From NCBI GenBank assembly GCA_002331335.1, contig DCZO01000015.1:1-64000 (forward strand): 64,000 nt of DNA, written 5' to 3'. Positions 42,224-51,605 of the stretch are shown piece after piece. The number at the start of each line of letters is the position of its first letter. The first letter of the stretch is position 1. The translations under genes were made by a program, and so were the position numbers. This DNA is from Nitrospira sp. UBA2082 (GTDB lineage: Bacteria > Nitrospirota > Nitrospiria > Nitrospirales > Nitrospiraceae). Under the pieces are notes generated by a model. That model ran no database searches. It had not been told where the DNA came from and saw only the letters and a list, made by a program, of their open reading frames with translations.

Positions 42224-42478
42224 ATGTATAGGCTTCTGCTCATTACCGCGCTGCTCGTTGTGCTGTACTTCTTGCTACGGCAGGCGGTTCGAGGACTCAG
42301 AAACAAAGACGTGGGGGATCGGGGAACATCTCTAGATCAAGACCAGATGGTTGAAGACCCGGTTTGCCATACGTTCGTACCACGGCGAAACGCGGTGATC
42401 GAGACGGTCAGCGGCCAGACCCATTGTTTCTGCAGCAAGCAATGTGCAGCCGCATTTCAGAACCGACAAGCCGGTTAG
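42224..42478 (+). CDS. Membrane-anchored PP0621/YHS-like small protein
   Basis: 84 residues. One N-terminal membrane helix (3-18), then a metal-binding-like domain: MVEDPVCHTFVPRRNAV, HCFCSKQCAAAFQ. This Cys pattern is that of PP0621-type/TRASH-YHS modules, which bind metal ions. It ends 4 bp inside the 3' end of the opposite-strand lipoprotein gene. Confidence 0.7.
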   Translation: MYRLLLITALLVVLYFLLRQAVRGLRNKDVGDRGTSLDQDQMVEDPVCHTFVPRRNAVIETVSGQTHCFCSKQCAAAFQNRQAG

Positions 42479-42786
42479 CAGCCGGAATAACTATAGTCGG
42501 ACAGCTTGTCTTCCTTGTCGAACTTCAGTGTGATTTGGCATTGATTTGGGGAGAAGTTGAACAGCGGCGGGCCGGATTTCCCTCCGGCGATGCGATAGTA
42601 AGTCCAGGTCTCACCGCCGAAGAAGCGCGACGATTTACCGTCTGGAGTGCCCCAATTCTTTTCAAACCAGGCCTTGTCTTTTCCTTGCAGCTCGGCCGGT
42701 TTGAGTGACGCTTCCAGGTACGGGTTGCCGCCTCCGCAGGCGGTCAGCAAGAGGACCAGGGACAAGAGCCACGCATATCGTCGCAT
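42475..42786 (-). CDS. Small lipoprotein with BamE-like domain
   Basis: 103 residues, lipobox LLTAC (Cys17). KAWFEKNWGTPDGKSSRFFG and WTYYRI resemble the BamE/OmlA fold, where a GxP and a WxY strand recur. It probably is lipid-anchored in the periplasm. Function unknown. Confidence 0.65.
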   Translation of the reverse strand: MRRYAWLLSLVLLLTACGGGNPYLEASLKPAELQGKDKAWFEKNWGTPDGKSSRFFGGETWTYYRIAGGKSGPPLFNFSPNQCQITLKFDKEDKLSDYSYSGC

Positions 42787-42964
42787 CGTACAATCTCCCG
42801 CTGTGTAATGCCTTGGAGGGACGACGAAATTGTATCCCCGGCTCGGAGGCCTGTCAAACCGTCAAACAGACCGATTGCGATCGAATTGAGTTCTTCTTAC
42901 GATGACCGATAACGAATTGACCGCATGTAAAACCGCATTGGACATGACATGAAAGGAGCCGACG

Positions 42965-43612
42965 ATGAAGTTTTTTCTTGATACGGCCAACGTGAAGGAA
43001 ATTTACGAAGCCGCCAGTTTCGGCATCTTGGACGGCGTGACCACGAATCCCTCGCTGGTGGTCAAGGAAGGCCGCAGCTTTAAGGAAATGCTCCAGGAGA
43101 TCTGCAAGATCGTGGACGGCCCGATCAGTGCCGAAGTCGTCAGTGTGGAAGCGGACGCCATGGTCAAGGAAGGCCGGGAACTCGCCAAGATCCACAAGAA
43201 CATCGTGGTCAAATGTCCGCTGATTCCGGAAGGCATCAAAGCGACGAGTAAACTCTCCGCGGAAGGGATTCGCGTGAACGTGACACTCTGCTTTTCCCCA
43301 ACGCAAGCCCTTCTTGCCGCCAAGGCCGGCGCCTGGTGCGTCTCGCCGTTTATCGGCCGGTTGGACGACGTCAGCTCGGACGGCATGGCGCTGATTCGTC
43401 AGATCGTCACAATCTACAAGAACTACGATTACAAAACGTTGGTCCTGGTGGCCAGCGTCCGCCATCCACAGCATGTGGTGGAGTCAGCGCTGGCAGGTGG
43501 CCACATTTCCACGATGCCTTACAGCGTGTTCCAGTCACTCTTCAAGCACCCGCTGACCGACGCCGGCTTGAAGAAATTTCTCGAAGACTGGAAGGCAAAA
43601 GGGCAGCAGTAA
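42965..43612 (+). CDS. fsa: Transaldolase / fructose-6-phosphate aldolase family
   Basis: 215 residues after GGAGCC. MKFFLDTANVKEI, GVTTNPSLVVKEG, the Schiff-base lysine in IVVKCPLIPEG, VNVTLCFSPTQA and SPFIGRLDD match the short TalC/FSA-like subfamily. In most bacteria with this form it acts as transaldolase in the non-oxidative pentose phosphate pathway; sequence alone does not separate it from FSA. Confidence 0.93.
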   Translation: MKFFLDTANVKEIYEAASFGILDGVTTNPSLVVKEGRSFKEMLQEICKIVDGPISAEVVSVEADAMVKEGRELAKIHKNIVVKCPLIPEGIKATSKLSAEGIRVNVTLCFSPTQALLAAKAGAWCVSPFIGRLDDVSSDGMALIRQIVTIYKNYDYKTLVLVASVRHPQHVVESALAGGHISTMPYSVFQSLFKHPLTDAGLKKFLEDWKAKGQQ

Positions 43613-43624
43613 AACTCGCAGATT

Positions 43625-43736
43625 CGAGTCGGGTGATCCCCTGTGCTCGCCGAGTGCGCACGCAAGATTGATCCGAACCGAGATCGAAGCGGGCGGTGCT
43701 CGCTCAATGCGCGCAATTCAGGGACCACCCGACTCG
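43625..43736. repeat. 11-bp inverted repeat flanking related direct repeats
   Basis: CGAGTCGGGTG (43625-43635) is the exact reverse complement of CACCCGACTCG (43726-43736). Between them two related blocks begin GTGCTCGC and end in TGCGC(A/G)C. It lies just after the transaldolase stop in a gap between convergent genes, so a terminator or small repeat element is likely. Confidence 0.4.
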
Positions 43737-43811
43737 CCTCCGCTCCAGAAAATAGAAAATGGAATGGAGAACGACTTCTTTGCCGTGCGCCACCGGACCC
43801 ATTGCTTGTCT

Positions 43812-44498
43812 CTATTCCCCGTCAATAATCTTCCGGGCTTTTCGGAACACCGAGTGGAACATTGGACGAGTGAGAAAGCCTGTCTGGGTATTTCGCTGGC
43901 TGGGGTGGTACGACCCAATGAGGGTAATGCCCCATGGTAGGCGATACACCTTTTCGTGGCCGAACTTGGGAACAGGTACAGGAATCGTGTGGCCGAGGTC
44001 TCGGCAGGCTTTCAGATAATGATCGAAGGCGATCTTTCCCAATGCAATGACCACCTGTACACGCTTGAGCGTCTGAAACTCACCCACTAAATAGGGCCGG
44101 CAGGCGTCAAACTCGTTCGGCAACGGCTTGTTGTCCGGCGGAGCGCAACGCACGACCGGCGCGATGTAGCAGTTGATCACGCGCAGACCGTCATCCTTGT
44201 GAGTCGAGATCGGCTGATTGGCGAAACCGAAGGCATGCAGCGCTGCATACAGCCAGTCGCCGCTGCGGTCGCCCGTAAAGACACGCCCGGTTCGATTGCC
44301 GCCATGGGCGGCCGGCGCCAGCCCCACGATAAACAAGCGTGCCTGCGGGTCGCCAAAGCCAGGGACGGGACGACCCCAGTAGGTCCAATCCTTAAACTGA
44401 CGCCGTTTCGTTTGCGCGACCTTGTGCCGATAGGTTACCAACCTCGGACAGGCCACGCAATTCGTGATGGTATCGTTCAACACGGCCAGTGTCTTCAT
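43812..44498 (-). CDS. Family 5 (UDGb-type) uracil-DNA glycosylase
   Basis: 228 residues from ATG 44498. NCVACPRLV and CYIAPVVRCAP...DACRPYL provide the four Cys for a 4Fe-4S cluster, GLAPAAHGGNRTGRVFTGD is motif A with the family 5 pattern lacking the usual catalytic Asp/Asn, and GSYHPSQRNTQTG is motif B. It removes uracil, hypoxanthine and some other deaminated bases from DNA. Confidence 0.9.
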   Translation of the reverse strand: MKTLAVLNDTITNCVACPRLVTYRHKVAQTKRRQFKDWTYWGRPVPGFGDPQARLFIVGLAPAAHGGNRTGRVFTGDRSGDWLYAALHAFGFANQPISTHKDDGLRVINCYIAPVVRCAPPDNKPLPNEFDACRPYLVGEFQTLKRVQVVIALGKIAFDHYLKACRDLGHTIPVPVPKFGHEKVYRLPWGITLIGSYHPSQRNTQTGFLTRPMFHSVFRKARKIIDGE

Positions 44499-44612
44499 GC
44501 GCGGCAGTGTACCATGAACGGGAACGTCATTCCGCTTGCCGGTCGCTTGGTCCGCTGCTAGCATGAGCGATCGTGAACGCGTCTGCTATGCTTATACTCA
44601 AGGAGTTGCTGA

Positions 44613-45641
44613 ATGAACTCTAGGAACATGGGGATGGTGTTGTTCGCACTGGCATTGGCCAGCTTTGCTCCTTCAGCTGTTGCGTTTCCACAGCCCCCGT
44701 TGGATCAATTCGAAAATGATAAGGACCTCGTGCTTCCTGAGCCGATGGATGGGCAAGCAGAACCGGAAGATCGGTTGGTCATCTTGCCGGAAATCAAGCG
44801 GGAAGGTGAGCGGTTCTTTTTGAGTTCGTTCAAACTGCCCGACAAGATCACGTTCGCCGGCCTGACGGTGCCCCTCGATAACTGGCAGGTCAGAGAACGT
44901 ATCGAGTATGAGTTTTATCAATTCTTGGAAGATCAGGGCGAGAGTATCATCCTCGCCAAACGCACCGGTCGTTGTTTCCCACCGGCGGAAAAGCAGCTGG
45001 CCGAGGCGGGTCTGCCGGACGATCTGAAATACATGCTGCTGGTCGAAAGTAAATGCATCTCGGCGGCCTACTCCAAAGCCAAAGCTTCAGGCCCGTGGCA
45101 GTTCATCCCCTCCACCGGCCGACGCTACCGGCTCAAGAGCGATGCCGTCCGGGACGAACGTCGGAATCTCGAAATGTCCACCGAAGCGGCGGTCAAATAC
45201 CTCAAGTACCTGAAAGACTTCCAGCAGAACGATTGGTTCTTGGCCATGGCATCCTATAATGCCGGTGAAGAGCGAGTCCGCAAGCTGCTCAAAGACCAGA
45301 AGATCAGCGACTACTGGAAAATGCACGGCCCCCGCGAAACCATGCGCTATGTCCCGCGGATCATCGCAGCCAAAGAAATCTATTCCCAGCCGGAGAAATA
45401 TCTGGGGCTGAGCAAGAAGGATCTCTACATCCCGCTCGAAACGGAAACCATCACGGTCACCGTGAAAGAATCACAACGGGCGTTGACCTCCATCGCTGAG
45501 GAGTTCGGCACCTACTTTCTTGAACTGAAGATGCTCAACCCCGAATTTAAAAAGGACGTGCTCCCCCAGGGGACCTACCAAATCCGAGTCCCTCGGCAAA
45601 CCTGTCCGAGCCGCTGTTTCAAACAAGACAAGTTGCCGTAG
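44613..45641 (+). CDS. Exported lytic transglycosylase (MltD-like, SLT domain)
   Basis: 342 residues, signal peptide ending AVAFP. The SLT domain (about 125-250) has the catalytic Glu in LLVESKCISAAYSKAKASGP, WQFIPSTGRRYRL and FLAMASYNAGEERV. A C-terminal LysM-like part (TVTVKESQRALTSIAEEFGT) follows. It cleaves peptidoglycan glycan strands in the periplasm. ATG 44613 has AAGGAG upstream. Confidence 0.88.
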   Translation: MNSRNMGMVLFALALASFAPSAVAFPQPPLDQFENDKDLVLPEPMDGQAEPEDRLVILPEIKREGERFFLSSFKLPDKITFAGLTVPLDNWQVRERIEYEFYQFLEDQGESIILAKRTGRCFPPAEKQLAEAGLPDDLKYMLLVESKCISAAYSKAKASGPWQFIPSTGRRYRLKSDAVRDERRNLEMSTEAAVKYLKYLKDFQQNDWFLAMASYNAGEERVRKLLKDQKISDYWKMHGPRETMRYVPRIIAAKEIYSQPEKYLGLSKKDLYIPLETETITVTVKESQRALTSIAEEFGTYFLELKMLNPEFKKDVLPQGTYQIRVPRQTCPSRCFKQDKLP

Positions 45642-45653
45642 CTTTTCTCGTTC

Positions 45654-46991
45654 ATGCCGCTTCTCGTCCCCGCATCTCCTGCCCAACCGCTGATTCGGAA
45701 GTTGATTGCCGCGGGGTTGGAGGTAGCCGACCCCTACCACAGGCTGCTGAAAGCCGTGTCGTGTAAAGGTCGTCTATTGCGGATAGGCCGGCGAACCTAT
45801 GACCTGAGGCGCTTCGACCGGATCGTCGCCGTTGGCGCCGGCAAGGCGTCTGCCCGGATGGCTCGAGCGATCGAACACATCCTAGGGACCACGTTGGAGC
45901 AGGGGCTCGTCGTGGTCAAGCACGGTTCCCGTGTCTCCACCGAGCGCATCACGGTCGTCGAAGCCGGCCACCCGATTCCAGACCGTGCGGGACGGCAAGC
46001 AGCAGAACGTATCAGGACCCTGGTTCAAGATTTCACGCCTCGCGATTTGCTCATCGTCCTGTTGTCTGGAGGGGCATCAAGTCTCTTGCCCGCTCCGGTA
46101 CCTGGCGTTACCCTGGCCGCCAAGCAACGGACCACGCGTTTGCTCTTGAGAAGCGGCGCAACGATCGACGAGATGAATGTCGTCCGCAAACATCTGTCCC
46201 GGCTGAAAGGCGGAGGACTCGCTCGTTCCACACGTGCCACGATTGCGACGCTCATGCTTTCGGATGTCATCGGCGATGACATCGGCACGATCGGATCGGG
46301 GCCGACAGCTCCAGACCCCACCACCTTCGCCGATGCCATCACGGTGTTGCAACGATACAAGATTTGGCACAACGTGCCCGGCGCTGTGCGCCTTCATCTA
46401 CTCCAAGGAAAGAGAGGGGCCATCCCGGAGACACTGAAGCCTGGCTCGCGGCGGTTACGCTCAGTTCATCATACGATCATCGGCACCAACAGCACGATGC
46501 TCGACGCTGTCGCCCATGCCGCAGAACGGGCGGGGCTCCACACCCACCGCCTTTCAGCCGCCATTGCGGGAGAAGCCAGGACTGAGGCGAAGCGGTTCGT
46601 CGAACGAGCGTTACACCTCGTAAGACAAGCCGGCACGCTGAGGCGTCCCTCCTGTATCGTCGCCGGAGGCGAACCAACCGTGACGGTCACAGGACGCGGT
46701 AAAGGAGGGCGCGCGCAGGAATTTGCAGCAGCCGCAGCCCTCCACCTTGCCGGCATCGCTCATGTCTGGCTGGTGGCGATGGGAACCGATGGAACCGACG
46801 GACCGACCGATGTCGCCGGCGCGGTGGTCAGCGGGATGACCGCCGCACAGGCTGGGAAGATCGGTGTCAGTCTCCGCTCAGCACTGAAGCGGCATGACAC
46901 CTACCCGGTGTTAAAGACTCTGAGATGCCATATCCGCACCGGCCCGACCGGAACCAACGTCAATGACCTTTACCTCCTCCTTCTGCTGTAG
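45654..46991 (+). CDS. Glycerate 2-kinase (DUF4147/MOFRL)
   Basis: 445 residues. DRIVAVGAGKASARMARAIE, VVKHGSRV, EAGHPIPDRAGRQAA, LLSGGASSLLPAPVPGVTL and the C-terminal MOFRL domain (GGEPTVTVTGRGKGGRAQE, AMGTDGTDGPTDVAGAVV) define the class II glycerate kinase. It makes 2-phosphoglycerate, feeding straight into PEP. It is 15 bp upstream of the PEP-synthase-like gene. Confidence 0.9.
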   Translation: MPLLVPASPAQPLIRKLIAAGLEVADPYHRLLKAVSCKGRLLRIGRRTYDLRRFDRIVAVGAGKASARMARAIEHILGTTLEQGLVVVKHGSRVSTERITVVEAGHPIPDRAGRQAAERIRTLVQDFTPRDLLIVLLSGGASSLLPAPVPGVTLAAKQRTTRLLLRSGATIDEMNVVRKHLSRLKGGGLARSTRATIATLMLSDVIGDDIGTIGSGPTAPDPTTFADAITVLQRYKIWHNVPGAVRLHLLQGKRGAIPETLKPGSRRLRSVHHTIIGTNSTMLDAVAHAAERAGLHTHRLSAAIAGEARTEAKRFVERALHLVRQAGTLRRPSCIVAGGEPTVTVTGRGKGGRAQEFAAAAALHLAGIAHVWLVAMGTDGTDGPTDVAGAVVSGMTAAQAGKIGVSLRSALKRHDTYPVLKTLRCHIRTGPTGTNVNDLYLLLLL

Positions 46992-47006
46992 GTACTATCC
47001 GTACTG

Positions 47007-49631
47007 ATGGCGCATCCCTTCGTTCTTCCCTTAGTACAGTGCACCAACCTCGAACTCGTCGGAGGCAAAGCCCTTGGTTTGTCGCGACTCATGGCGGCCG
47101 GGTTTCCCGTGCCTCCCGGCATCTGTGTAACGACTGAATCCTACCGGCAGAGTCTGGAAACGTCAGGGTTCGCCCAAACGGCAGAATGGGAGAAGATCCG
47201 TGCCCTGTCGGGAGCAGAACGGGAGTCGGCCTTGTCGGCTTGCCAGGGACGAATCAGGCAGGCAGACACCTCCTCACTGACCGCCGAATGGAAGGCGGCA
47301 CTTCAGAAATTGGATGTTCCCATTCCTGCCCGCTGGGCCGTCCGGTCCTCGGCCACGAACGAAGATGCAGGCCGGACCAGCTTTGCCGGACTCTATCGCA
47401 CCCATCTTGGAGTCGCCGTTGACCAAATCGACGACGCAATCAAGGACCTCTGGTCCTCGCTCTGGCAGCAACGGGTCATGCAGTATTCGGTCGAACGGGG
47501 AGGCGATCATGCGGTCCCCTCGATGGCCGTGGTGATTCAGTGCATGGTCAATGCGTTGGCCTCCGGAGTCGCCTATTCGATCCATCCGGTGACCGGCCGC
47601 TCGTTCTATGTTGCTGTGAATGCCTTGCCCGGTTTAGCCGCCCCGCTGGTCGACGGACACGTGACACCTGACTCCTATGTCGTGCAGACAGGCACCGATC
47701 AGCGCCCGGTCTGGATCCGACGGCGAACCTTGGCAAATAAAGCGCAGCGATTGATCGTCACAAACGATGGGCTGCGCCACGACGCAATGCCCGAATCAAC
47801 GCAATCGAAGTCGTCGCTTTCTGACGAGCAGCTGTTCGAGTTGGGGGCTATGGCAAAGAAGATCGAACAGGCTTTAGGGCACCCTGTTGATCTGGAGTGG
47901 GCAATCGACGCACATCGGCTCTGGGCGTTGCAGGCCAGGCCCATCACCGGGGTTCGCCCCTCCTCCGAACTGACGAACGACGATTGCGAGTGGTCGCGCG
48001 CGAACTTCAAAGAAACGATGCCGGAGTTGCCGAGTCCTGTGGGGAATTCTTTCCTAGAACTGTTCATGGACCAGCACATCATCGAACCCTACCGACGACT
48101 CGGCTGTCATATTCCCAGCGGGCTGACCTCGACACGCATCTTCCACGGACGTCCCTACCTGAACGTCACCCTGTTCCATCTCCTCGTTGCACAACTACGT
48201 GGTGACCCATCCCAATTACCGGAGCAGATGGGCGGAGAACCACTCGCGGTGGCTCCGGCGGTGCGTCCCCTCGGCTGGCTTGCCTTCATCCAGGCAGGGA
48301 TCGTGATGCTGAAGGAAATGCGGCGTGCCACCGCCCATGGGCCGGCGTGGTTCGCCGAGATGAAAACCATGGCCAAGCAATACGGCCCCCAACAGGTCGG
48401 CGCTCTATCGTTTGACGAGACAGTCCGACGGCTGGATGATCTGAGCGCACGGTTCCAGACCCGCGAGTTAACGTTTGGCATCGCAGGCGGAGTGGCCCAA
48501 TGCCTGCAAGCGCTGAGCCTCTTTCTGCCACGCTGGCTGGGGTCAGACTGGAGAGTCCTCTCAAACGCCGCCCTGCAAGGCCAAGGTACGGTCATCAGTG
48601 CGCAACAGATCCTGCGGCTCGCGGAAATCGTGGACATCGCGCGGCGCGAGCCGACGGCAGAGGCGTTCTTCAACGCGGAGCCCTGGAACCCCTCAGATTT
48701 CCGCACGGCGCTCAAAGACACGGCGTGCTTGCGCGCCTTTGACGCCTACATAGAAGACTACGGCCACCGCGGCATTGGCGAATCGGATGTGATGTCCCCG
48801 CGTCTGGCCGACAATCCGCAAGCGATTTTATCCGTGCTGCGGCTCCAAATTGGGGCTGCACCCTTCGGTCGAGAGGAGATTCTATCGCGCCAGGAGCGCA
48901 CACGCGCGGAGGCGCTGACGGAAATCAAACGACGCCTGGGCTGGCGGCTGGACCGGTGGTTTACGTACCGCTGGTGGTATCGACGGCTATGCCGGTTTTT
49001 CGCGCTGCGGGAAGCCAACCGGCATCATCTGATGTATTTTTCAACGGCAACGCGTACCCTGCTGCTGCACCTCGGCGATCTGCTGGTCGCGCAAGGCGCG
49101 TGTGACGCGCGTGACGACATTTTCTTCCTCACAGTACAAGATCGATCCGATCTGTTATCAAGAAAGAGCCGAGACTGGCGGGGCTTGATTCGTGAACGCC
49201 GAGCCGAGCGAGACCGAAATGCCGCCATCGAAGTGCCCGACACAATCCGCGATTGGGAAAGCACCACGGCAAGCAGCAGATCATCCCATCGGTCCGATGG
49301 ACCCGAATCCTTGTTCGGCCTGCCCATCAGTGCAGGATCCGTGGCCGGGCCGGTGCGATTGCTCCGCTCCTTGACCGATTGGAGCAGGGTGAAACCGGGA
49401 GACATCATCGTGGCTCCCGTCATCGATCCCGGTATGGCCCCGCTGTTCGGCATCGCTGGCGGGTTGATTGTGGAAATGGGCGGCACGCTGTCTCATGGCG
49501 CGATCATCGCCCGCGAATACGGCCTTCCGACTGTAGCCAATGTCGAAGCCGTCATGACTCGCTTGAAGGAGGGACAGCAGGTGCGTCTGGATGCGGCTGC
49601 AGGGACCATCCATGTAGAATCTGGCCTGTGA
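47007..49631 (+). CDS. PEP synthase / rifampin-phosphotransferase-like enzyme
   Basis: 874 residues. An N-terminal ATP-grasp domain (VGGKALGLSRLMAAGFPVPP, WAVRSSATNEDAGRTSFAGL, LEWAIDAHRLWALQARPI) is followed by a long middle region and a C-terminal swivelling phospho-histidine domain (EMGGTLSHGAIIAREYGLP, catalytic His in LSHGA). The classical C-terminal PEP-binding barrel of PpsA is missing, so the architecture is closer to rifampin phosphotransferase and related dikinases. The acceptor is unknown. Confidence 0.8.
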   Translation: MAHPFVLPLVQCTNLELVGGKALGLSRLMAAGFPVPPGICVTTESYRQSLETSGFAQTAEWEKIRALSGAERESALSACQGRIRQADTSSLTAEWKAALQKLDVPIPARWAVRSSATNEDAGRTSFAGLYRTHLGVAVDQIDDAIKDLWSSLWQQRVMQYSVERGGDHAVPSMAVVIQCMVNALASGVAYSIHPVTGRSFYVAVNALPGLAAPLVDGHVTPDSYVVQTGTDQRPVWIRRRTLANKAQRLIVTNDGLRHDAMPESTQSKSSLSDEQLFELGAMAKKIEQALGHPVDLEWAIDAHRLWALQARPITGVRPSSELTNDDCEWSRANFKETMPELPSPVGNSFLELFMDQHIIEPYRRLGCHIPSGLTSTRIFHGRPYLNVTLFHLLVAQLRGDPSQLPEQMGGEPLAVAPAVRPLGWLAFIQAGIVMLKEMRRATAHGPAWFAEMKTMAKQYGPQQVGALSFDETVRRLDDLSARFQTRELTFGIAGGVAQCLQALSLFLPRWLGSDWRVLSNAALQGQGTVISAQQILRLAEIVDIARREPTAEAFFNAEPWNPSDFRTALKDTACLRAFDAYIEDYGHRGIGESDVMSPRLADNPQAILSVLRLQIGAAPFGREEILSRQERTRAEALTEIKRRLGWRLDRWFTYRWWYRRLCRFFALREANRHHLMYFSTATRTLLLHLGDLLVAQGACDARDDIFFLTVQDRSDLLSRKSRDWRGLIRERRAERDRNAAIEVPDTIRDWESTTASSRSSHRSDGPESLFGLPISAGSVAGPVRLLRSLTDWSRVKPGDIIVAPVIDPGMAPLFGIAGGLIVEMGGTLSHGAIIAREYGLPTVANVEAVMTRLKEGQQVRLDAAAGTIHVESGL

Positions 49632-49795
49632 GAATCATTCCTTTGCAGCAGATTCGATAACCGACTGATTCGGGTTGTACGCTCCTTGACCTTTTACAAT
49701 TATTTACGTAGGCTCCGCGCACGATTGGACAAATCTGTTCACGGCTCACGACTACGGACTGAGCCGCCCGGATGTGCGGGTGGAACACCGAGCCC

Positions 49796-51157
49796 ATGAG
49801 TGACTTCATTCTCCTTGCCATCGGCCTCTTAGCCGGGCTTCTGCTCGGCGGCCTGTTCGCCGGGCTGTGGGTCGGAGGGCGCCTGCGCGCGCAATCACAG
49901 CGGGCCGAAGCCACCACCGATGAGTTGAGAAAGCAGCTGGATCTCGATCGGCAGGACAGAATGGTTCTCGGCAGAGAACTGGCCGAGGCACAGCAAGCAC
50001 GAGCCGCCGCCGAAGCCAGAATCGAGAGCGTTACGAAACAACTCGCCGATGAAAGAACATTGCTCGATCAAGCCCGCCAGGAACTCCTGCATTCCTTCCA
50101 GGGCCTGTCCGGCGAGGCGTTGAGACAGAACACCGAGGCATTCCTGAAACTGGCTTCGGTGTCGTTCGAGGCGCTGCACGCCAAAGCGGACGGCGCGTTG
50201 CAACAACGACAGGAAGCGATCGACGGCCTGGTGCGCCCTCTGCAAGAATCGCTGCAACGGTATGACGAACACATGCGGCTGTTGGAACAATCGCGCCAAT
50301 CAGCCTACGGGGGGCTGGATCAGCACCTCAAATCGCTGGCGGAATCGCACCAACGGTTGCAGCAGGAGACGGGCAATCTCGTGAAGGCCCTGCGCGCACC
50401 GGCCGTGCGTGGGCAATGGGGCGAGATTACCCTGAAGCGTGTGGCCGAACTTGCGGGCATGGTCGAGCATTGTGATTTTGTCGAACAGCAATCCGTCACC
50501 GCCGAAGACGGCCGGTTTCGTCCCGATATGGTCGTACAACTGCCGGGTGGTCGGCGGATCATCGTCGATGCCAAGACTGTACTCTCGGCCTACCTCGACG
50601 CGCATGACGCGCGCGACGAGACGCAGCGGGCGGAGGCCCTGCGCCGGCACGCCGAGCAGGTGCGGAAGCGGATGGATGACTTGTCCTTGAAGGCTTACTG
50701 GTCGCAATTTGACCGTGCGCCGGAATTCGTGGTGCTCTTTCTCCCCGGCGAGCAGTTCCTCGGAGCTGCCTTGGACCAAGACCCGCGCCTCATTGAAGAA
50801 GGCTTCGCGCGCGGCGTGGTGTTGGCCACCCCGGCGACCCTCGTGGCCCTGCTTCGAGCGGTGGCCTACGGCTGGCGGCAAGAGCGGATGACCGCTCATG
50901 CAGAGGAGGCCGGGCGGCTGGGTAAAGACCTCTATGAACGAATGGCCGTGTTGGCCGACCATGTCAACGAGGTCGGCCACGCCTTGAGCAAGAGCGTGTC
51001 GGCCTACAATCGGGCAGTGGGATCGCTGGAAACCCGTATCCTGCCGGCTGCCCGCCGATTTAAGGAATTGGGAGTCTCGTCGGACAAAGAGATTCCCCTC
51101 CTCGAACCGGCGGAACTCGTTCCGCGAAAAGCGCTGCCGCTTGACGCTGAGCACTGA
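49796..51157 (+). CDS. rmuC: DNA recombination protein RmuC
   Basis: 453 residues from ATG 49796. One N-terminal membrane helix (4-28), a long coiled coil (35-200), then the RmuC nuclease-fold domain with APAVRGQWGEITLKRVAEL, RFRPDMVVQLPGGRRIIVDA and VVLFLPGEQFLGAAL. It limits recombination at inverted repeats. The MazG-like gene follows by 10 bp. Confidence 0.92.
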   Translation: MSDFILLAIGLLAGLLLGGLFAGLWVGGRLRAQSQRAEATTDELRKQLDLDRQDRMVLGRELAEAQQARAAAEARIESVTKQLADERTLLDQARQELLHSFQGLSGEALRQNTEAFLKLASVSFEALHAKADGALQQRQEAIDGLVRPLQESLQRYDEHMRLLEQSRQSAYGGLDQHLKSLAESHQRLQQETGNLVKALRAPAVRGQWGEITLKRVAELAGMVEHCDFVEQQSVTAEDGRFRPDMVVQLPGGRRIIVDAKTVLSAYLDAHDARDETQRAEALRRHAEQVRKRMDDLSLKAYWSQFDRAPEFVVLFLPGEQFLGAALDQDPRLIEEGFARGVVLATPATLVALLRAVAYGWRQERMTAHAEEAGRLGKDLYERMAVLADHVNEVGHALSKSVSAYNRAVGSLETRILPAARRFKELGVSSDKEIPLLEPAELVPRKALPLDAEH

Positions 51158-51167
51158 AGGAGACGGC

Positions 51168-51605
51168 ATGACCGATGAGCAGAAGATGGTCGAGGAATTT
51201 CATCGGAAGTTTGAGATTGTGATCCAGCCGACACCCGCTGATCCAGCCGACGACACAAAACAGCTTCGCATCCGTCTCATTCAAGAAGAGTTCGACGAAC
51301 TGAAGGAATCGATGGCCAACGGGAATCTGGCCGCGGTGGCCAAGGAAATGGCTGATTTGCTGTACGTGGTCTACGGTACTGCGGTCTCCTATGGAATCGA
51401 TATGAAACCGGTCTTCCAGGAAGTCCACCGGTCGAATCTTAGCAAGGTGGGCGGCTACAAACGGGCCGATGGGAAGTGGGTGAAGCCTCCGGCCTATTCA
51501 CCGGCCAACCTCGAACCGATTCTCAACGCACAACGGGAATCATCACCAACGGCAGAAACGGGCTCCACCCCGTGCACCTCACCGATGTCGCCTCCGAACT
51601 CATGA
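51168..51605 (+). CDS. MazG-like nucleoside-triphosphate pyrophosphohydrolase
   Basis: 145 residues from ATG 51168 after GGAGAC. RLIQEEFDELKESMANGN and VAKEMADLLYVVYGTAVSYG give the EExxE and ExxD metal-binding helices of the all-alpha NTP-PPase family. The C-terminal 25 residues are low complexity. It is probably a house-cleaning hydrolase of non-canonical nucleotides. Its stop overlaps the PilZ gene start. Confidence 0.82.
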   Translation: MTDEQKMVEEFHRKFEIVIQPTPADPADDTKQLRIRLIQEEFDELKESMANGNLAAVAKEMADLLYVVYGTAVSYGIDMKPVFQEVHRSNLSKVGGYKRADGKWVKPPAYSPANLEPILNAQRESSPTAETGSTPCTSPMSPPNS

